Source: Furcasterigmium furcatum (lineage: Eukaryota; Ascomycota; Sordariomycetes; Glomerellales; Plectosphaerellaceae). Taken from it: 64,000 bases of DNA. Below are positions 56,451 to 64,000 of the stretch, in pieces (positions within the stretch are counted from its first letter, which is position 1; every line of letters begins with the position of its first letter). The stretch spans positions 7,314,641 to 7,378,640 of the forward strand of contig BCIA01000001.1 in the NCBI GenBank assembly GCA_001599815.1, in the 5' to 3' direction. The position numbers and the translations under genes are program-made. The notes beneath the pieces were generated by a model. The model was not told the origin of the DNA. It ran no database searches and saw only the letters and a list, made by a program, of their open reading frames with translations.

Positions 56451-58697
56451 ATGGGCTTCCCCATCACATGGAGTCCCCTCGGAGACGAGGAGCTTCTGCA
56501 GACAGCCAAATGGCACTCGGAGCCTCTGGCCCGGGGAACGTTGACCATCCTGACGGCCTCGCTCATCACCATGTCCCTCTGCGCCTGGACCACCCTCCAC
56601 CTAAACATAGCGCCTCAAGATGCGACTTTCTGGATCAAGTTGAGGCGGAAACTCAAATGGCTGTTTGTTGGTATCGTCTTGCCCGAATATGTGAGTGAAT
56701 GAGTGGCCGAGGACGTAGAGAGAGGCCAAGTTGGAGTACTACGCTGATAGCAGCTGGATTAGGTCCTCTTCGTCGCCGGTACGCAGTGGCTAGCTGCACA
56801 AGGGGCACACCACCGAATCCTGAGCAGCTTTGCAGAGCAAGGTCTACAAGAAGCTCCCGTGCTTTCCAAGGGGCAGAGACTGTGGAGAGACATCGTCCAG
56901 GCGTCGATACGGGGTAGATGGCGTTCGGAGCCCCTGGAAGAGGATGGCACCGTCCCGCCCAGAGACGACGTCTCGCGAGATATCTCGGCCAGTGTGCGTG
57001 ACGACATAGACGTCGAACTGGGCGGAACCGACGCGACGCCAGAGCCTCCGAGGCGCCGGAACCCATGGACCATCCGTCATACCCATTATGTGCAGATGGG
57101 TGGCTTTGTTTGCGACCCGAGCGAGGTCTTTAACAACGACGACAGCCCGCCGTCCGTTTACTCACAGGAGGAGTTGGGTACACGACTGGCCCTCACCGTG
57201 GAGGCAGTCGTCTTCCTGTCCAAGTCTGCACCGGACCTGATACCAGATATCTCCGAGGCCTACATCACCGACAAGAGCAACGCAGATAGTTTCTCGCGAG
57301 TGTTGGCCATCCTGCAGGCCTCCTGGTTCCTCATCCAGTTTATCACCCGTCTTTCCGTGGGACTGCCTGCCACCATCCTGGAGCTCAACGTGGTCGCGCA
57401 CATCGTATTTGCCGTCCTCGTCTTTGCCTTCTGGTGGAAGAAGCCGCTCGACATTGGCATCCCAACGGAGGTGCGCGCAAGGTCTTCCGAGGACCGCTCG
57501 TTGCTTGCAGCCATGTACATACGTAGCCGGATTGGATACATGCGGCGTGTGGACGACTATGAGTCTCTGACGAGAGCACACCACACAGCCTTCCTCGACC
57601 TGGCACCTGTGACCTCCGAGTCTTCGCCCCGCCAAGAACCAGAAACAGAAGATGCTGCGGCTTCGAACGGCAGTTTGGATTCCGACGAACAATACTCCGG
57701 GTTTTCCACACGGCGCTCCTTTCAGATCTTGCTTGGCCAGAAAATACACGGCATACATGTGGTGGCATGCTCGCACCACGATATATCCACCACCATTCGG
57801 CTCGGCACATATCGCTCACCGACAGCTCTCCTGGGTGACCACATCGTGTTAGAGGGCCACTCGCCGAAATGTTGTTCGAAATGGCCAGCCTTCTCAGAAA
57901 GGGTCCCCAGCGTCACCATCAGCGACGCTCGCCGTCGTGTTTTTGAGCTTGCGCGAAGCTGCGAGCATCTCGGGGCGCTGGGAGTGCCAGCAGCACACAA
58001 TGAGTCGGCTGTCAAGGCATACCTGGAGAGGGTGTGCCGCGCAGAAGACGGTAAACTTTTTGTACAAGCACTGCTCAGGCGGGACTTTCTCGTGGAACCA
58101 CCATCAGATCTCGACGTCGAAGACCTGCGTGGCGTTACCGCGAACCTCTTGTTCGGCCTCTTCTTTTACTTCAGTACCATTTTCGGGATCCTTCACCTGC
58201 TGGCATGGAACGGGCCGTTCCGCACCCACGCAGAGCTGGTTATGTGGAGGATCGCGGCAACTGCGCTCATCTTCCCTCTTGTGATTCTGTTTGCGTGGCC
58301 AGTTCTCGCGGCAGCGGCTTTCCTGTTCCTCCTGCTTCTGTCGCCCTTGATCGCCCCCGTGCTGGTGTGCGTTCTTCCGCGATCTGAGATGCAGTGGTCC
58401 CGTGTCTTTAAACCCGCGAACGCAGCTTTCAGGAGATTTTATGTGCGAGAGTCGGACGGGCCTCTCCCGTCGTCAGCGACGGAAGTATCTCCGCCTAAAA
58501 CGGGCTGGGACTCGGTTTTCTCTGTCGCCAAAAGCGTCAGCAGAGCCCTGTTTCTGATTCCCACGCTATGCTATCTGGTTCTCTTCTTTCCGGCGAGGTT
58601 CTTTTTCCTGGCAGAGTGCGTCATCAGCCTGATCTTTGCGCCTCCGCGTGTATTTGAGCTACCGAGTTGGGTGTCCTATATTCCGCATGTCGCTTAG
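56451..58697 (+). CDS. fungal multi-pass membrane protein of unknown function, 724 aa
   Basis: Exons 56451-56690 and 56763-58697. The first ATG in the open frame is 56451. Exon 1 has a hydrophobic segment ending in TTLHLNIAPQ followed by KLKWLFVGIVLPEYVLFVAG, a layout seen in many uncharacterised ascomycete membrane proteins. Exon 2 contains the recurring THYVQMGGFVCDPSE block, SWFLIQFITRLSVGLP, LELNVVAHIVFAVLVFAFWW with KKPLDIGIP, and at the C-terminus several more hydrophobic helices (LLFGLFFYFSTIFGILHLL, FPLVILFAWPVLAAAAFLFL). This family is common in Pezizomycotina; I know no assigned function. Confidence 0.85.
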
Positions 58698-59789
58698 GAT
58701 TGATACCATGTCTTTTACATTCTTCCATCATTGGGCCGTGGCGGTGGAAATTATTAGATCGGCATTTTTATACCCAATGTATAGCAACATCTGTGCCGAA
58801 GCGCGGAGTATTTTCATATCAAAGGGGCCACACAACTTTACATGAAGCGGTGATGTATGTATCTCTTGGTCTCCTGGCGCGAGAGCTTGATGCGGCACGG
58901 CGTTCACCCTTGTCCGACATGTCCTGGGCGACAAGGCCAGAGGCCCTAACAATCTCTCAAACCCCTACCGCCAGGTAGATTGGCGGATCGCGAGGAGGCC
59001 AGAGCGCAAGGTGGGAGGTCTGCGCGGGCGAGTGAAGATCTCCTGACTCGAAGGAGGCCAGTTCAAGGTACAGCTCTCGTCCAGCAACGGGTTGAAGATG
59101 TGCTGCGGCCGGATATCAGTCTGGGACGAAAGACGGAGAGAGTGACGATGCTACCTAATGGCATTGATCTGTTGCTGGCTGGCGACTTGTAATCTTTGTT
59201 TGAGCCCCCCGCTGCAGAAGACGGGACGGGAGGTACCGAAGTACCTCCGGGCAGGGGAATGTCATGCAGGCCGCACCTGACCTAGTGCGCTAGCGTTCTC
59301 GGGGGAGGGAAATGACGACGGACCCTGGCCCGTGTCTCGTCGCGTTCCCCTGCAACTGGAACTTCCGGGGTCACGGCTCCCAAGCTAGGAGTTTCGGCTA
59401 CGATAGCACATCTGATGCCTTTTCCCACCGGAGAGAAGCTTTGTTCTGAACACCACCTGCACAGATCACCTAGCCGCGAGCAGGGCCACCGTTCCGAATT
59501 CGAGGACGCTGTCCGCCGTACGACAAAGGGATTGTGCTGACTGGTCTCGCGACCCAAAGCTCTCGTCCCCCGAATAATCGCAGCTACATGCTATGTTCAG
59601 AAACACTCGACCTGAATCCCCCGACTCCTTCGACAGCTTAAAACCTTCGCCATCTCAGCTCTACTACCGTCGAGTCGTCTCCGGGATGCTCCCCTAAGAT
59701 AAACAGCAAAGCCACAGACGGCACGACATCCCCGAGCGAAGTGATAACAGACCCCTCCAAGATAACGATTACTTCCCTCGATCGCAACG
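58698..59789. other. intergenic and promoter of the Hook gene
   Basis: 1.1 kb without a supported gene; short open frames only. Confidence 0.5.
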
Positions 59790-62700
59790 ATGGCGCTCCC
59801 AGGGAACATGGCCATGAAATTCAGCGAAGGCGCGCAGGACGCGCTGGTCCAATGGGCCAACACATTCTCCCCCGACAAGAAGGCGGATGCAATCACCGAT
59901 TTATACGACGGTGTCCTCCTCTCCCACGTCCTCTTCGACCTCGACACATCCTACGACCCCTCAGAAATCGACACCGAGGCCGACCGATGGCTCACCCAGA
60001 AGAAGAATCTCCAGAGTATATACAAGGGCCTCGTCCGGCTTGTCAACCGCAATGTGCCAGAGCTCAGCGGGCAGGCAAGGATCTCCGACTTCCGCGCCAT
60101 TGCCTCCGACCCCGACGCACAGGGCATCTGCAAGGTGAGTATCCTGCGGACTGGCGCGAGGTCTCTGGCTTCTCGGCTGACACGATGCATTGTCCAGATC
60201 CTGTCCCTCATGTTCGCGGTAGCGATGCTCGGCAGCAACAACGAGCGCTTCGTCATGCGCATCACCAAGGACATCACCGACAGCGCCGTCCTGAGCCAGC
60301 TGCAGAAGATTACCGTCGAGATGAAGGGCCTCATGGACGAGACTCCTGTTGCTGGCGAAAGTGAGGCCGAGAGGGAGCTGACAAAAGACCTGCGAGACCC
60401 CGACCTTGCTTTGGAGGAGGAGAACGCCGAGCTCCATGCCGAGCTAGACAAGACTAAAAAGAGGCTCGCTGACACGACAACACGTCTGGAAAACCTCAAG
60501 GTCAGCTATGATGACTTGACAGACGAGACGACCAAGCTCTCCGAGGAGCTCGAGGCCTTCCGAAGCGCGCAGGACGGTACAAGCGATCACGTCGTCAGGG
60601 CGCTCGAAGCCAAGCTGCGAGAGCAGGACGAGCTCATCCTGAGCCAAGAGAACCAAGCTGAGGATGACCGTAACTTCAAGTCCAAGTTGACCCACGAGAT
60701 CACGACGCTCAAGGCCAAGGCCGACAAGGCTGAAAAGTACGAGGACGAAGCAAACGAGCTGCGGTTCAAGGTCGAGGAGCTCACACGAAAGGCGAACATG
60801 GCCGAGAGGTACAAGCAGAAGCTTGAGGCCCAGGCTGACATCCAGAAGGAGATGGACAACCTGATCTACGAGAAGCAGCAGATGCAGCAGGACCTGATCG
60901 AGTACGAGAAGCTTCTGAAGCGCAACAAGGCCCTCGAAGACACCAACGAGCAGTATGCCAAGAGGATGCACGACTACGAGGTGAACTTTATCGAGATGGA
61001 CTCTCAGCGGAGGGCTGCTCAGGCAGAGATGAATCACCTGAAAGACCTCATCCGGACACACGAAGCTCAGTCCTTGGCAGACGAGCGTTTCATCACTGAA
61101 CTGCAGGAACAGATTAACTCAGGGGCTCCCAACCAGGCCAGGACCAGGACTCCCGACACTGAAGCTCCCGGGTTCAACCTGGAAGAGGAGCTCGAGAATG
61201 CCAAGGAGGTCGCCCCGAACCTAAGCGTCGAGATCTCTCGACTGAAGGCCGAGAACAACCTGCTGCGAAACAGCGTGGGCTCGGGCTCCGAGAATGCACG
61301 CCTCAGACAAGAACTCGAAGACGAGCGTGCGCAACGCAAGCGGTTGCAGGGCGACTACAACCTGAGCTTTGAGAAGCAGAAAGTGGCCGAGCGAGACATG
61401 CACGAGATGATGAAGGCACTGGAAGGCAAAGAGTACGTCAGCTTCATGAACCGGAAATTCCCTCGCGGTGGCAAGATGCCTTGGGTGACTGACGAGTTCT
61501 TAAGCAACGAGATACTCAACAACCTCAAGGCGAACATTGAGCGAGCGAACAAGGACCTGGAGCAAGAGCGCGCCACTTCCCGAGACTTGCGAGAGAAGTT
61601 GACAGACCAGAGCCGAGATCTCCTCAGCGCACAGACCGACCTTTCCGCCGTGGAAAAGGGCAGTGTAGAGGCTCTTGAGGAACTCAAGCAGACTGATCAA
61701 CTAATGTCCAGCTCTCTGCGCGAGGACCTCGAGGCACTGCGCCTCGAGTTTAAAAACGCTACGACTGATGCTGATGAAACTCAAAGGGCCCTTGTCAAAG
61801 CACTCCTTGAGAAGGACAACCTGCGCAAAGAGGTCGACACTCTCAAGGACCAAGGATCCTCAGAGCAAGGGCCCGAGGCTCAGAAGAACGTCGAGAAGGT
61901 CAAGCAGCTCCGCACCAGGCTGCAGGAACGGAACGAGGTGAGTGACACAAGTCCACTCTCTTCTACGTCCTTTCGGCATTCTTCCTACTTGTACACGAGG
62001 GATCATATCGAGTACAAAACGATGTCACGGCATCTTCCACAAGATCCGCGATTTCCTCCCATGTTCATCGATGCCAACATCAGCACATACCCGCCCACTC
62101 TCCGTCAAGCTGTGCTCTGTGACAGCCGGCCCGAGGTTCAGCCAGAGCCCTTCGTCCCCATGATCCCATCGGATCCATGGGACTCACTGCAGACGATGGC
62201 ACCAGTTGGTGCACATCCGCATAAGCTTGCTCCACCGCAAGAGTCGCGGCTGGCCAGGACCACCAAGCGGTGGCCCTTTCTTGCCGTGTTTAAGCCACGG
62301 AAGAAGTAGCTCTCTCAAGGAGATGAGCATTACGATAATCCCATTTAGATTGTTTGAGAGGGACTTGGTGCTGACGTCCAGCTAGCAACTTGAAAAAGCT
62401 GAACGCGATAAACATGACTTGGCGCGGAAACTCAAGGCAGTTCAGGACGGAAGTGCCGCTCTGAGCCAGAAGGTACGTGATCGACGATTTGAGCCTATTC
62501 TAATCTTACATTTCCCCCTGATCTTGTGACGTCTGCGACGACGTGCTTCCAAGTGTTGCCTTGCCCTAGTGCCTCATACTGACTTCTCAAAGGCACAATA
62601 CGAGCAGATGATTCGCAATCTGCAACGCGAGAATGCGCTGATAACTACGGCATGGTACGACCTCACGAGCAGATTGCAGAGCAATCATGTCGTGCTTCAG

Positions 62701-62905
62701 AGGCGGAACGACGTGCCGAGGAGTTGGATCAACAAACAGCGGCAGATGGTGAACGGTAAGACGAGGCCCGCGCAACCAGCGTTCCCCCGATCCATGCTCT
62801 CGAGCAATGTCCGAACGGTGCATGTCTCGGACGTCCTCCTCGGAGGCACGTCCATATAGAAGAGAGCTGACGAGTATTCTCATAACAGCCACGCCACGGA
62901 AATAA
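59790..62905 (+). CDS. Hook-family dynein/endosome adaptor (HookA-like)
   Basis: Five exons: 59790-60134, 60198-61937, 62386-62472, 62593-62755 and 62889-62905, giving 783 aa and ending QMVNATPRK. The N-terminal Hook domain (1-160) shows FSEGAQDALVQWANTF, DLYDGVLLSHVLFDLD, LQSIYKGLVRLV and ILSLMFAVAMLGSNN. About 500 residues of coiled coil follow, and the C-terminal region (TAWYDLTSRLQSNHVVLQRR, SWINKQRQMVN) is the cargo-complex (FTS/FHIP) part in related fungi. Known role in Aspergillus and Ustilago: links dynein to early endosomes. Intron 1 is 63 nt and open in frame. Intron 2 is 448 nt and its first 372 nt also stay open. Confidence 0.9.
61938..62309 (+). other. open frame continuing past exon 2 of the Hook gene (possible alternative C-terminus)
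   Basis: If the donor GTGAGT at 61938 is not used, translation continues 123 codons in the same frame, ending ...KRWPFLAVFKPRKK at a TAG. The sequence is proline- and basic-rich and contains an internal ATG (62023). Confidence 0.4.
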
Positions 62906-63756
62906 TTCTGCATGGAGGCAGAGAATCTGCACTTTTCCCGATGTACATAGTTGCACGAGGTGGCCGCATTGCCGCTGTGTGGCCACGGAGCTCTCGTGGG
63001 TTAGCATTCGATGCACACCTGGCAGCGCCACCTGGAGGCCGACGACGAGATCGTCTTGTCACCGAGGTGGTGGTTTTGCATCGACCAGTCATTTTTTCAC
63101 TAGATAGAATTATACCCCTTGTGTTATCTTCCTACTTGGGTTTTGTTCGTCTGTGATCCTTCGGATGAAGTGTGCTTATCTCGTTGTCCATCATGCTGGG
63201 ACTCTGCGAGATGGCACGACGAGGACTATGTCCGGTTCGATGTTACCAACTCTTATAGAACACCAACACCAGACCAACGGGAGCGAGCGGTGGCGAAATC
63301 TTGCAAGACTGTCTTCATCGTATTATGTATCGTACACCTTCCTTGCTGTTGCCGCTGAGGGGGAAAACATGACCAGAACCAGCACGTCCTTGCTTGCTCG
63401 TTGCGCTGACTGGTGGGTATCCTTGGCTCTCGCCGAAAACAAACAATATGAGCGAGCCGCTGTTCTGTGTGCTGCCGGTCCCTCCCGCCAAACGCCGAAA
63501 ATACAACCAACCCGTCGATCCCGGGAAATTTGACTGAAAAAAAATCGGACTCTCCCTTCTTGGGGCCCTGAAAGACCCCTAAGACCTGAACGAGCCCGCC
63601 CCCAAAAGCAGAAGACGACGCAACGTCTCAATGTTCCGTGGTGTGTATCCCCAGAACGCCGAAACACCTCGGTCACGCCTCGTCGTCGAAATCATGTCAT
63701 ATAGTAGTACAGTTGTTGTGTGAATTGGCCCTCGTGAAAGAGCCTCGTAGTAGTGC
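62906..63756. other. convergent 3' region
   Basis: 851 bp between the Hook gene and the partial gene at the right edge. No gene recognised. Confidence 0.5.
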
Positions 63757-64000
63757 TCAGGCACTGCGGTCGACGGTCCGCCGGGGCTTGTAGTTGGGCA
63801 TCTCGTCGAAAGAGCGGTCCTTCGGGTTGTAGCGGTACGCGTGGAAGTCGATGCCGTAGGGCTTTGGCTCGATGGCGTACAGCATGCCCAGGGGCACGTC
63901 GAGGTCCGCGATGTCCTCCCGCTGCAGGTCCATGAAGTATGCCATCAGCACGCGGCACACGGAGCGGTGGCCTATGATGAGGATGTGGTCCTGGATGCGC
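63757..64000 (-). CDS. 6-phosphofructo-2-kinase/fructose-2,6-bisphosphatase, C-terminal fragment (partial)
   Basis: Only the last 81 codons are in the window; the gene continues beyond base 64000 on the minus strand. HILIIGHRSVCRVLMAYFMD corresponds to the phosphatase-domain segment around the second catalytic His (VISHQAVLRCLLAYFLD in the animal enzyme), and DVPLGMLYAIEPKPYG to its closing strand. A short polar tail PNYKPRRTVDRSA ends the protein. The full protein would set fructose-2,6-bisphosphate levels in the cytosol. Whether the kinase half is intact cannot be seen here. Confidence 0.85.
   Translation of the reverse strand, partial: RIQDHILIIGHRSVCRVLMAYFMDLQREDIADLDVPLGMLYAIEPKPYGIDFHAYRYNPKDRSFDEMPNYKPRRTVDRSA

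Overview
This is nuclear DNA from a filamentous ascomycete, most probably a Sordariomycete. The evidence is many short introns (about 50-110 nt, GTRNGT donors, CTAAC/CTGAC-like branch points, YAG acceptors), compact and frequently divergent genes, GC-rich codon use, and fungal-type proteins (Zn2Cys6 regulator, Nic96, Syn8, Sal1, zf-4CXXC_R1 JmjC protein, HookA-type adaptor). I find 29 protein-coding genes, one running off the right edge. No tRNA, rRNA, transposon or CRISPR was recognised.

Layout. 1-5 kb: two conserved hypothetical genes, one with a mitochondrial-type N-terminus. 5.8-18.4 kb is accessory-looking: secreted CE1 esterase, MFS sugar transporter, type I arylsulfatase, Zn2Cys6 regulator, DUF6546/F-box-like protein, APH-type kinase and a membrane-anchored alpha/beta hydrolase. 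The first four look like a small catabolic unit. From 18.5 kb the content is housekeeping: cyclin C (SSN8), Ca-regulated mitochondrial carrier (SAL1), SNARE SYN8, the APC/C activator AMA1, Rab geranylgeranyltransferase alpha (BET4), a secreted histidine-acid phosphatase, ATG8, HEM13, a SWIM-finger SWS1-like protein, RPN8, ADK1, NIC96, a JmjC protein, COQ2, RPS23, a coiled-coil hypothetical, an I9 peptidase inhibitor, a multi-pass membrane protein, a Hook adaptor and the phosphatase end of a 6-phosphofructo-2-kinase/fructose-2,6-bisphosphatase.

The most striking signal is in AMA1 (minus strand, 24824-27266). Its WD40 part is interrupted by three in-frame stops. All three are TAG, with the reading frame and family similarity continuing perfectly across each. 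Two sit exactly where the Cdc20/Cdh1 family has a conserved Trp (TGG), and all three lie in the loops of short predicted hairpins. The protein still ends in the Ile-Arg tail used to dock on the APC/C. This is what one expects of a sexual-stage gene whose mRNA is restored by A-to-I editing (UAG to UGG), a process established in Fusarium and Neurospora perithecia.

Two genes (AMA1 and the Zn2Cys6 regulator) also have a one-base frame break at a C-run, most simply explained by homopolymer errors in the assembly. The Hook gene has a second intron whose first 372 nt stay open in frame, suggesting an alternative C-terminus.
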